In this document: positions 1-5,263 of the stretch, in pieces
How positions within the stretch are numbered: position 1 is the stretch's first letter
How the letters are laid out: each line of letters begins with the position of its first letter
Assembly: GCA_003140115.1 (NCBI GenBank)
Contig: PLIQ01000424.1
Span: forward strand, 12,004-17,683
Direction of reading: 5' to 3'
DNA: 5,680 nt
Origin: Actinomycetota bacterium
Lineage (GTDB): Bacteria > Actinomycetota > Actinomycetes > Streptosporangiales > Streptosporangiaceae
The notes under the pieces: generated by a model
What the model was told of the DNA's origin: nothing
The model's database searches: none
The model's input: the letters and a program-made list of their open reading frames with translations, nothing else
Position numbers and translations under genes: made by a program

Positions 1-63
1 GCCAATTAGCGTTATTGGTAGCGGAAGAACCCCGCAAGACCCCGATTGAAGAAGGAGCCCACA

Positions 64-294
64 ATGAGCGAGAAGTCCTCCATCGTCGATCGCATTCCGG
101 CGGCCGGCATCGTGCTCGTGCGGCGCAGCAGGCTGGTGACGTCGCGGCGATCGCCGGCCCGCACCCGCGCATCGTCCATGACAGCGAGCATGCCCTCGGC
201 GTGGCTGGCCAGGACCGTCCCATCACCAAGCTGCGCCCGCTCACGGCACGCTGTCATAGTGCTATTTCAATACCTGCGCATGCGCCTGCCCTGA
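64..294 (+). CDS. Doubtful short ORF with a strong ribosome binding site; possible frameshifted gene remnant
   Basis: The product would be 76 residues and matches no family I recognise. In favour is a good Shine-Dalgarno sequence, AAGGAG at 52-57, six bases before the ATG, followed by about 20 plausible residues (MSEKSSIVDRIPAAGIVLVR). After that the translation becomes rich in Arg, Ser and Ala, as out-of-frame reading of GC-rich DNA often does. The frame one base back looks more protein-like from about 120 to 255, with acidic and aliphatic residues and G/C-ending codons. The opposite strand (12-257) is also open. I read this as a genuine gene start whose body is damaged or shifted, or as chance. 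A complete functional protein is unlikely. Confidence 0.25.
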   Translation: MSEKSSIVDRIPAAGIVLVRRSRLVTSRRSPARTRASSMTASMPSAWLARTVPSPSCARSRHAVIVLFQYLRMRLP

Positions 295-409
295 ACGTGG
301 TATGTTAGGTATTGGCACCGGCAAGGAAGTGCCGTTATCGCGTTCTGTATCGGATAACGGCCTGCACATTCTGCTTGTTCCCCATTGCAGGTGTGACCTT
401 TCTCTTTAA
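268..409 (+). promoter_or_regulatory. Structured leader of the acetyltransferase gene: four end-to-end inverted repeats and a 35-codon upstream ORF
   Basis: Four perfect inverted repeats follow one another. CAATACCT (268-275) pairs with AGGTATTG (307-314). GGCAC (314-318) pairs with GTGCC (329-333). GCCGTTATC (331-339) pairs with GATAACGGC (353-361). CCTGCA (361-366) pairs with TGCAGG (386-391). Each begins where the previous one ends, and the second and third share three bases, so those two cannot form together. A reading frame of 35 codons runs through them, from ATG at 302 to TAA at 407-409, with two TTA leucine codons and no visible ribosome binding site. A pyrimidine-rich stretch follows (393-421). 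The arrangement resembles a translation-coupled attenuator. The repeats are seen; the regulatory role is inferred. Confidence 0.45.
276..285. repeat. 10-bp perfect palindrome GCGCATGCGC
   Basis: This self-complementary site lies directly after the left arm of the 268-314 inverted repeat, so it sits in the loop of that structure. It could be a dimeric regulator's operator or simply part of the RNA fold. Alternating purine-pyrimidine palindromes of this kind also arise by chance in GC-rich DNA. Confidence 0.3.
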
Positions 410-454
410 TTCCTTCCTTCCGTAGCGGCTTTGCTGCCTGCATACTCGTGGTTC

Positions 455-1042
455 GTGACAGATACACACATCATCCTGGAAACGCCGCGGCTGGCCCTGC
501 GCCAGTTCACCGAGGACGACCTAGACAAGCTGTTCGACCTGAACAGCGACCCGGAGGTAGTGCGCTACCTTACCGGCGGCAGGCCGACACCCCGCGAGGA
601 GATCCGGGACGACATCCTCCCCTTCCATCTGGCCGTCTACGACCGGTTCGACAGGCTCGGCACCTGGGCGGCCGAATCCGCCGCCACCGGGGAGTTCCTC
701 GGCTGGTTCCACCTCCGTGCCGGCTCCGGCACCGATATCACCAACGTCGAGCTGGGCTACCGGCTGCGCCGGCCCGCGTGGAACCATGGCTACGCGACCG
801 AGGGGTCGCGTGCCCTGATCAGCCTGGGATTCACCGACCTGGGCGTCGAGCGGGTGTTCGCGCACACGATGACGGTCAACACCGCGTCCCGGCACGTCCT
901 GGAGAAGTGCGGCCTGACCCTGGTGCGCACCACCCCGTACGAGGGACCCGACGTCATCGCAGGCGCCGAGCACGGCGAGGTCGAGTACGCGATCATCAAG
1001 CCCGAATGGGAAACGCGCACGGCTGGCGAGGCCCGCGACTAA
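455..1042 (+). CDS. GNAT family N-acetyltransferase, RimJ/RimL type
   Basis: This is a 195-residue cytosolic enzyme expected to move the acetyl group of acetyl-CoA onto an amine, either a protein N-terminus or a small molecule such as an amino sugar or drug. The opening strand, LETPRLALRQFTEDDLDKLFDLNSD as residues 8-32, is typical of the RimJ/RimL (Acetyltransf_3) branch. The acetyl-CoA loop lies around residues 107-116 (PAWNHGYATE), and the closing NTASRHVLEKCGL at 142-154 is the usual end of the fold. Length is normal. I chose GTG at 455 because the family homology starts just after it; a TTG at 431 would add eight residues. Neither start has a clear ribosome binding site, so a leaderless or leader-controlled start is possible. 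The structured leader before it suggests regulated expression. The substrate cannot be read from the sequence. Confidence 0.88.
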   Translation: MTDTHIILETPRLALRQFTEDDLDKLFDLNSDPEVVRYLTGGRPTPREEIRDDILPFHLAVYDRFDRLGTWAAESAATGEFLGWFHLRAGSGTDITNVELGYRLRRPAWNHGYATEGSRALISLGFTDLGVERVFAHTMTVNTASRHVLEKCGLTLVRTTPYEGPDVIAGAEHGEVEYAIIKPEWETRTAGEARD

Positions 1043-1080
1043 CGGCGTCTTCTACCAGGTCCACGGCCTGAGGGTTGTGC

Positions 1081-1265
1081 ATGGATCGAATCAGAGGGGG
1101 TAGCGGGCGATGACCTTTCCCTCGAACCGCAGGGTCGGCGTCGTCCAAGGATCAGCGCTGGCTGCGACTGGTCCCGAGCCCAGCTCCGGCGTCGGCCCTG
1201 CTTGGCAATCTCGACGAACCCGGAACCTCCGCTGCGATTACCGGGCCTCTTTAGGCGCTGGGTAA
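1081..1265 (+). promoter_or_regulatory. Two coupled leader ORFs upstream of the whiB7-like gene
   Basis: The first ORF (1081-1113) encodes MDRIRGGSGR and has a GAGGG site (1070-1074) six bases before its ATG. Its stop overlaps the ATG of a second 51-codon ORF (1110-1265) in an ATGA junction, the usual sign of translational coupling. The second ORF ends with TAA at 1263-1265, inside a GC-rich hairpin (1241-1275), and has one TTA codon near its end. whiB7/wblC genes of mycobacteria and Streptomyces are known to carry a long leader with an upstream ORF that senses ribosome inhibition. This position and layout fit that pattern. The distance to the regulator (about 540 bases) and the small gene between them are complications. 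The role is inferred. Confidence 0.4.
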
Positions 1266-1279
1266 GGCCGCCCGGAGGT
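1219..1279 (+). promoter_or_regulatory. Candidate attenuator with three competing pairings
   Basis: CCGGGC (1241-1246) pairs perfectly with GCCCGG (1270-1275). CCCGG (1219-1223) can instead pair with CCGGG (1241-1245). ACCTCCG (1225-1231) can pair with CGGAGGT (1273-1279). Any one of these blocks at least one other, as in an antiterminator/terminator switch. No run of T follows the main hairpin (the next bases are GGTGAAAATAGGG), so a classical intrinsic terminator is not shown. The last pairing would also hide a ribosome-binding-like GGAGGTG. The coupled upstream ORF stops inside the hairpin, so ribosome position could choose between folds. Confidence 0.4.
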
Positions 1280-1426
1280 GAAAATAGGGCATTTGCCTGA
1301 TGCGGCCGCAGCGGGCTTACCACGAGTCTTAGACGTGACGGGGCGATCCGCATCGGCACGGGGTGAACGAGGCGCAGGCGGACCGCTACCACTTACCGTC
1401 TACGAGGGATCGCCTGGGAGGCGATG

Positions 1427-1626
1427 ATGGTCAATTCCTACTACGGCATCTACCAGGCCGAACGCGGCAAGACCGCGGCCGAGATCCGGGCGGCCGATAC
1501 CCAGCTCGGCGGGTTGGCCGCCGTGCTCGGTCAGGTCCGCTCGGCGCTCGCCGACCAGGCCCGCGCGGTACGCCGGTCGCTGCAGGACGGAAAAACGGGA
1601 AACGGGGAACGGGGAACAAGAGATGA
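1427..1626 (+). CDS. Small conserved-looking protein upstream of whiB7; frame probably disturbed near its end
   Basis: I know no function for it. From ATG 1427 (GGGAGG at 1416-1421, five bases before) the product starts MVNSYYGIYQAERGKTAAE and continues as a helical, Ala- and Arg-rich segment to about residue 56. Small proteins with this YxxYQAERxKTAAExRAAD look occur in actinomycetes (recollection, not searched). In the sequence as given, this frame does not stop before whiB7 but runs on to 1876, reading the regulator's DNA out of frame. A slip of one base back on the A5 run at 1591-1595 would make it end at TGA 1624-1626, overlapping the whiB7 ATG as ATGA. I take that as the probable original end. 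ATG 1424 is an alternative start with worse spacing. Confidence 0.55.
1592..1618. repeat. Imperfect 7-bp tandem repeats just before whiB7
   Basis: About four units of the form (A/G)(A/G)AACGG lie in a row: aaaacgg, gaaacgg, ggaacgg, ggaacaa. They follow an A5 run and overlap the 3' end of the small upstream gene and the ribosome binding region of the whiB7-like gene. Such repeats expand or contract by replication slippage, and a unit of 7 changes the reading frame. The repeats are the likely site of the frame disturbance in the small gene. Confidence 0.6.
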
Positions 1627-1964
1627 TGACACCGATGCAGTGGCGCGGGGCCACCGTCGGCGGGCAGGACACCACGGGGCTGAGCCTGGTTCTGCCGTGC
1701 ACCGAGGATCCGGAGCTGTTCTTCGCCGAGTCTCCGCAGGACGTGGAGCTGGCGAAGGCGATGTGCCGGGGATGCCGGGCCAGGCTAGCCTGCCTGGCCG
1801 GCGCGCTGGATCGCAGGGAGCCCTGGGGCGTCTGGGGCGGCGAGTTGCTAATGAGCGGCGCGATCATGCCGCGTAAGCGCCCCCGCGGCCGTCCTCGCAA
1901 GGAGGTCGTGATGGCTGGTTTATTACCCCCACTGGTTTATTACCCCCACTGGCCGGGCTGGTAG
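1623..1964 (+). CDS. whiB7: WhiB7-like transcriptional regulator (iron-sulfur cluster, AT-hook)
   Basis: The 113-residue product is a WhiB-family regulator that binds a 4Fe-4S cluster through four cysteines: Cys26, Cys48, Cys51 and Cys57 (C-x21-C-x2-C-x5-C). The family's GVWGG turn is at residues 69-73. A basic AT-hook, RPRGRPRK at 86-93, follows and is the hallmark of the WhiB7/WblC subgroup, which partners the main sigma factor and switches on intrinsic antibiotic resistance genes. The sequence around the turn and hook closely matches my memory of mycobacterial WhiB7 (EPWGVWGGE, KRPRGRPRK). Two ATGs in a row (1623, 1626) serve as start; the ribosome binding site is weak, so coupling to the upstream small gene is likely. 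The protein runs about 17 residues past the usual end, through a 17-bp tandem duplication that contains two consecutive TTA codons. Its 3' end overlaps the convergent gene by 25 bp. Confidence 0.9.
   Translation: MMTPMQWRGATVGGQDTTGLSLVLPCTEDPELFFAESPQDVELAKAMCRGCRARLACLAGALDRREPWGVWGGELLMSGAIMPRKRPRGRPRKEVVMAGLLPPLVYYPHWPGW
1915..1948. repeat. 17-bp perfect tandem duplication at the convergent gene junction
   Basis: The unit CTGGTTTATTACCCCCA occurs at 1915-1931 and again at 1932-1948, followed by a further CTGG. It overlaps the 3' ends of the whiB7-like gene (+) and the AhpD-like gene (-). On the minus strand each unit carries TAATAA, so the AhpD-like stop is duplicated harmlessly. On the plus strand the extra 17 bases change the frame and create the present whiB7 stop at 1962-1964; with one unit the frame would continue well past it. 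Confidence 0.9.
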
Positions 1965-2413
1965 TCGCCGGCTGGCTGCTGGGTGATGACGTTCAGGCGG
2001 TTCCAGGCGTTGATACCAGCGATGAGGCACACCAGGGCTCCGAGCTGGTCCTCGTCGTAGTGCTTGGCGGCATTCGCCCATGCCTCGTCGGTCACCCCGC
2101 CGGCCGTGTCGGCGATGCGGGTACCCTGCTCGGCTAGTTCCAGGGCGGCCCGTTCGGCCTCGGTGAAGACCGTGGCCTCCCGCCAGGTCGCGACCAGGTT
2201 GAGGCGCACCGAGGTTTCCCCGGCGTGCGCGGCGTCCTTGGTGTGCATGTCGAGGCAGACGGCGCAGCCGTTGATCTGGCTGGCCCGGATCTCCACCAGC
2301 TGCTGCGTCGCGGCCGGCAAGGCCGAGTCCGACACGACCTTGCCCGCCGAGACGAGGTACTTCACGAACTTCGTCGCAACGCCGTTGCCGTGGTAGTTCA
2401 AACGTGGGTCCAT
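1940..2413 (-). CDS. AhpD-like / carboxymuconolactone decarboxylase family protein, probable alkylhydroperoxidase
   Basis: The 157-residue product belongs to the AhpD-like CMD fold, all-helical proteins that form oligomers and often reduce peroxides with a redox-active cysteine pair. The core is at residues 41-60: Glu41, then SQINGC with Cys50-x-x-Cys53, and His57 in the DMHTKDA segment. This is the standard CxxC-x3-H proton-relay motif. The C-terminal half (AGINAWNRLNV at 132-142) is also typical of the family. The start is ATG at 2411-2413, with AAGGAG (complement of 2420-2425) six bases upstream. It lies 112 bp downstream of the sugar transporter on the same strand and may share its transcript. 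The TAA stop lies in the 17-bp tandem duplication. The physiological substrate is unknown; some family members are hydrolases or decarboxylases rather than peroxidases. Confidence 0.9.
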   Translation of the reverse strand: MDPRLNYHGNGVATKFVKYLVSAGKVVSDSALPAATQQLVEIRASQINGCAVCLDMHTKDAAHAGETSVRLNLVATWREATVFTEAERAALELAEQGTRIADTAGGVTDEAWANAAKHYDEDQLGALVCLIAGINAWNRLNVITQQPAGDYQPGQWG

Positions 2414-2525
2414 GGTGATCTCCTTGCCTTGAGCTGTCGTACCTTCTGACGCAGCAGCCCGGCACGATGTGACAGCTCTCCCGGCATCGTGAGTGCCGAG
2501 CGGCCGGCCTCGCCCCTGGTAACCC

Positions 2526-3977
2526 TTAGCTGGCCTTCGGCAACGTGGTCTGCTGGTGCTCGAAGAGACCGATAATCTCCTCGACCGACAGGTTCTTGGT
2601 CTCGGGCAGGAACTTCCAGATGAACACGATGGCCAGCGCGGCCAGCCCGGCGAAGACCACCAGGACACCGCTCAGGCTGATGGCGTTCTGCGTCACCGGG
2701 AACGCCTCGATGAGCGCGAAGTTGGCCAGCCAGTCGATCATCGCGCAGAACGCGGCCGCCTGCCCGCGAACCGCGGTGGGGAACACCTCGCCCTGCAGCG
2801 TCCAGCCGGTCCCGCCGACGCCGATCGCGAACGAAGCGATGAAGAAGTCCAGGCCGATCATGATGACGACCAGCCGGAACGTGCCGTGCGTGAGGGTCAG
2901 GCCGGCCGCCGCGACCAGGGCGAAGACGATCATCCCGGTGTATCCGCCCATAGACAGCTTGCGCCGGCCGAACTTGTCGATCCAGCGGAAGCCCAGGTAG
3001 GTGGAGGCCACGTTGACGGCGGTCATGATGGAGGTGACCTCGACCCCAGCCACGGTGGTCTGTACCAGCGTGGCGTGCGCGCCGGAGAAGATCGGCCCGA
3101 GCAGGTGCGGCCCGTAGTAGAGCGGCACGTTGATGCCAGTGATCTGCTGGAAGATGAAGAACACCGACACCACGATCAGCGCCCGGCGCACCCCCGGGGT
3201 CCAGGCCTGGCGGCGCTGCTCGCGACTTCCACCTTCGACCTGTTCGATGACCGTCGCGGCGCGTTTGACGTCCTCCATGCTGGCCTCGGTACCGAGCGCG
3301 GCCATCGCCTTCTGCACGTCCTCGTAACGCCCGTGCCGCAGCAGCCACCGGGGCGATTCCGGCATCTGGGTGCGCAGCGCCAGCCCGATCAGCGCCGGGA
3401 CGGCGCCCAGGCCCAGGACCAGCCGCCAGCCGACCGTGGCCGCGCTGCCCGGGAAGGCGCTGAAGATGATCAGCGCGACGATGTAGGAGATGAGAATCCC
3501 GACGGTGATCATCCACTGCTGCAGCATGGTCAGCGACCCGCGCCGGTTCTTCGGCGCGTACTCGGCGATGTAGGCGGTCGCGATGGCGGAGTCCGCGCCG
3601 ATGGCCAGCCCGATCAGCGTCCGCGCGACGAGCAGCACGGCGGCGTCCGGCGTCACCGCGGACAAGATCGCGCCGACGGCGTAGATGCCCGCGTCCACGA
3701 CCAGCAGCTTCTTTCGGCCGAAATGATCCGAGATCGGGCCGGCCAGGATCGCGCCCGCCGCCGCGCCCAGCGACGCCCCGGACACCAGATAGCCAAGCGC
3801 CAGGCCGTGCAGGTGGTACGGCACGAAGTTCAGCGCGGAGCCGATGTTGGAGGTGTCGTAGCCGAACAGGAAACCGCCCAGCGTGGCCAGCAAGGTGAGC
3901 TGCCAGTAGAAAGCGGTGGGAACCCGGTCGTCAAGGGTGGTGAGGACGTTGCTGTCGCTCGTCGCGGGCTGGGCCAT
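2526..3977 (-). CDS. Sugar porter family MFS transporter
   Basis: The 483-residue product is an inner-membrane 12-helix transporter of the sugar porter (SP) branch, expected to import a monosaccharide or related polyol with protons. SP signatures appear in order: GGFLFGYDTSNIG in helix 1 (34-46), DHFGRKK in loop 2-3 (84-90), RTLIGLAIG and AEYAPKNRRG around helix 4 (119-147), PESPRWL before the central loop (206-212), QQITGINVPLYYGP in helix 7 (277-290), DKFGRRK in loop 8-9 (334-340), EVFPTAVRG (397-405), and PETKNLS after helix 12 (458-464). Length is normal. ATG at 3975-3977 has AAAGGAG (complement of 3984-3990) six bases upstream and is preferred over an in-frame ATG ten codons earlier. The divergent neighbour is the RelA-fold unit. 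The substrate is not identifiable here; sugar uptake is more likely than drug export. Confidence 0.95.
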   Translation of the reverse strand: MAQPATSDSNVLTTLDDRVPTAFYWQLTLLATLGGFLFGYDTSNIGSALNFVPYHLHGLALGYLVSGASLGAAAGAILAGPISDHFGRKKLLVVDAGIYAVGAILSAVTPDAAVLLVARTLIGLAIGADSAIATAYIAEYAPKNRRGSLTMLQQWMITVGILISYIVALIIFSAFPGSAATVGWRLVLGLGAVPALIGLALRTQMPESPRWLLRHGRYEDVQKAMAALGTEASMEDVKRAATVIEQVEGGSREQRRQAWTPGVRRALIVVSVFFIFQQITGINVPLYYGPHLLGPIFSGAHATLVQTTVAGVEVTSIMTAVNVASTYLGFRWIDKFGRRKLSMGGYTGMIVFALVAAAGLTLTHGTFRLVVIMIGLDFFIASFAIGVGGTGWTLQGEVFPTAVRGQAAAFCAMIDWLANFALIEAFPVTQNAISLSGVLVVFAGLAALAIVFIWKFLPETKNLSVEEIIGLFEHQQTTLPKAS

Positions 3978-4315
3978 TGGGCGCTCCTTTGCTGCCGGTT
4001 CGCTCACCGCCTCTTCCCTGGCGAAATCAAAATGAACACGACAACCACAGGTCCCTTTGGCCGGTCCTTTCCTTAGCGACCTGACTCGGCCCGACCCGCT
4101 CGTCTAGGCCACCGGGCGAGCGCATCGTCGCACCGCTGAACCGGTGCCGGGTCGACGTCGTTTCAGAAGGTGGCGGTCGGACACCTGCCTCCCGCCGTCG
4201 TCCACGCTCGACCGATATGCGACTTACTGCGACACCTAACACACTTTCAGTAACGCCCTGTGCTCCGGGATGGCGGTGAGATCCAGTGGGAGCCGAACGG
4301 CCCGGTGATACCGAT
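3978..4315. promoter_or_regulatory. Divergent intergenic region between the transporter and the RelA-fold gene
   Basis: Promoters for both directions should lie here, but I cannot assign convincing -35/-10 pairs. Visible structure is a direct repeat GGTCCcTTT (4050-4058) / GGTCCTTT (4063-4070), about 75 bp upstream of the transporter start, which could be an operator. There is also a perfect hairpin GCACCG (4130-4135) / CGGTGC (4142-4147). The 4200-4260 stretch is somewhat AT-richer, as expected near a promoter. No protein-coding gene is supported. Confidence 0.4.
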
Positions 4316-5263
4316 ATGCCGCCAGATGATGACCCAGCTCGCCGGGACGACCAGGACGCCACCCGCGACCATGCCGCCCACCCCGGTAACGCCGAGGCCG
4401 AGACTCGCAACCGGCAGGAGTATTACTCCGAACTGCGCGTGAAGGTTTCCTCGGAAGAATCCGCTGCTGTGCAACAGGTCACCGCCGAAGAGCAGGCCGC
4501 AGCGGAGAAGTGGCAGGTAAAAGTAGCAGAGTCCCGCTGGATGTGGAGCGAGTACCAAAGCAAGTGGCCGCCCGCGGAACGCTCGTCGCCCGATAGATCA
4601 ACCGGCTCGCCGGGCTCGTGGCACGGCGACGGCAACAGGCTCCTCGAGGCCCCCGAGAACAGCCGAGTCGAAGCCGAATGCGACCGCATCGCCAAACGCG
4701 AGGAAGACCGAATCTCCCCCGCGATGCGCTCCATCGAAAGCCAAGACCCCCACCGCCACCTCATCGGCTTCGAGCACCGCCTCAAAGGCCGCGACCGCAT
4801 CAAGGAAAAGGTCCTCGGAACTATTAGGGATTTTCATCACTCACCAGAGCAGGCTGTTTCGCTTGTTCCTGACACTCTCCGTTACACCTTTCAGTATCGT
4901 GAGGCCCGCTACACTCAAGGTGTCTGGGCAGACATCGAACGCCTGAGGAACGAAGGGTTTAAGCTGCAGAAAGTTAGGAATTCCTGGTCCGATGACCATG
5001 ACCAGTACAAGGGCATCAACAGCCAGTGGATCGAGCCGGATACTGGTCAGCGTTTCGAAGTGCAGTTTCACACTCGTATCAGTTTCGAGGCCAAGCAACT
5101 CACCCATACCGCCTACGAACTGCTACGAACGACCCCGAAGCCCGATAAGTTCGAGCAGATGGTGCTGGAAGCCTTCCAAAGGAAGGTTACTGGTGAGGTA
5201 CCAGTTCCGCCTGGCGCCGCCGACATTCCCGACTACCAAGAGAGAGGCTCAGATGCCAGATAG
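4316..5263 (+). CDS. RelA/SpoT-fold nucleotide pyrophosphotransferase-like protein, candidate toxin/effector
   Basis: The 315-residue product has a charged, likely disordered or coiled N-terminal part (1-100) and a C-terminal domain (about 135-275) that follows the RelA/SpoT synthetase order. A basic G-loop-like HRLKGRDRIKEK is at 154-165, DTLRY with metal-ligand-type Asp186 at 186-190, YKGIN at 231-235 in place of YxSIH, and FEVQFHT at 247-253 with catalytic-type Glu248 and Gln250. This matches the small alarmone synthetase and ATP 3'-pyrophosphokinase style, where the enzyme moves pyrophosphate from ATP to a nucleotide or RNA. There is no HD hydrolase, TGS or ACT domain and no signal peptide. 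ATG 4316 has GGTGAT six bases upstream; GTG 4286 with GGTGAG is nearly as good. The 88-residue downstream gene overlaps by 11 bp. Codon usage changes sharply at about 4817, inside the domain. A toxin role is inferred from the fold and the partner gene, not shown. Confidence 0.75.
   Translation: MPPDDDPARRDDQDATRDHAAHPGNAEAETRNRQEYYSELRVKVSSEESAAVQQVTAEEQAAAEKWQVKVAESRWMWSEYQSKWPPAERSSPDRSTGSPGSWHGDGNRLLEAPENSRVEAECDRIAKREEDRISPAMRSIESQDPHRHLIGFEHRLKGRDRIKEKVLGTIRDFHHSPEQAVSLVPDTLRYTFQYREARYTQGVWADIERLRNEGFKLQKVRNSWSDDHDQYKGINSQWIEPDTGQRFEVQFHTRISFEAKQLTHTAYELLRTTPKPDKFEQMVLEAFQRKVTGEVPVPPGAADIPDYQERGSDAR

Larger units (their letters stand above)
1043..1426 (+). other. Intergenic leader region between the acetyltransferase and the small protein gene
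   Basis: Besides the leader ORFs and competing hairpins, this stretch holds a ten-codon ORF (1300-1332, MRPQRAYHES) without a properly spaced ribosome binding site. It also has an AAAAT tract (1281-1285) eight bases before TTGCCT (1293-1298). WhiB7-dependent promoters carry an AT-rich element just upstream of the -35 box, so this could be an autoregulated promoter, but I see no convincing -10 box. No larger protein-coding gene is supported here. Confidence 0.35.

Noticed and set aside
1..18. CCAAT / ATTGG inverted repeat at the window start
   Set aside because: Five-base arms around a seven-base loop are too common to interpret, and the upstream context is missing.
448..1071. 207-codon alternative frame over the acetyltransferase, and minus-strand frames at 521-973
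   Set aside because: They are compositional shadows; the 455-1042 frame has the GNAT motifs and the expected third-position bias.
1627..1876. Continuation of the small upstream frame through whiB7
   Set aside because: The translated sequence there is a shadow of the WhiB coding frame, which has all four cysteines and the GVWGG motif.
2482..2498. CGGCA / TGCCG hairpin between the transporter and the AhpD-like gene as a terminator
   Set aside because: It has a five-base stem with a seven-base loop and no T tract; too weak to argue that the two genes are transcribed separately.
2414..2668. N-terminal extension of the AhpD-like frame upstream to 2668
   Set aside because: The extension reads the transporter's 3' end out of frame; ATG 2411-2413 has a perfectly placed AAGGAG and the family homology begins there.
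2398..3516. 372-codon minus-strand frame overlapping the transporter
   Set aside because: It is an out-of-frame reading of the same strand, full of Arg, Gly and His, without recognisable domains.
2556..4076. 506-codon open frame on the + strand opposite the transporter
   Set aside because: It is the antisense shadow of the MFS gene: very rich in Arg, Asp, Gln and His, with no domain, whereas the minus strand carries every sugar porter motif.
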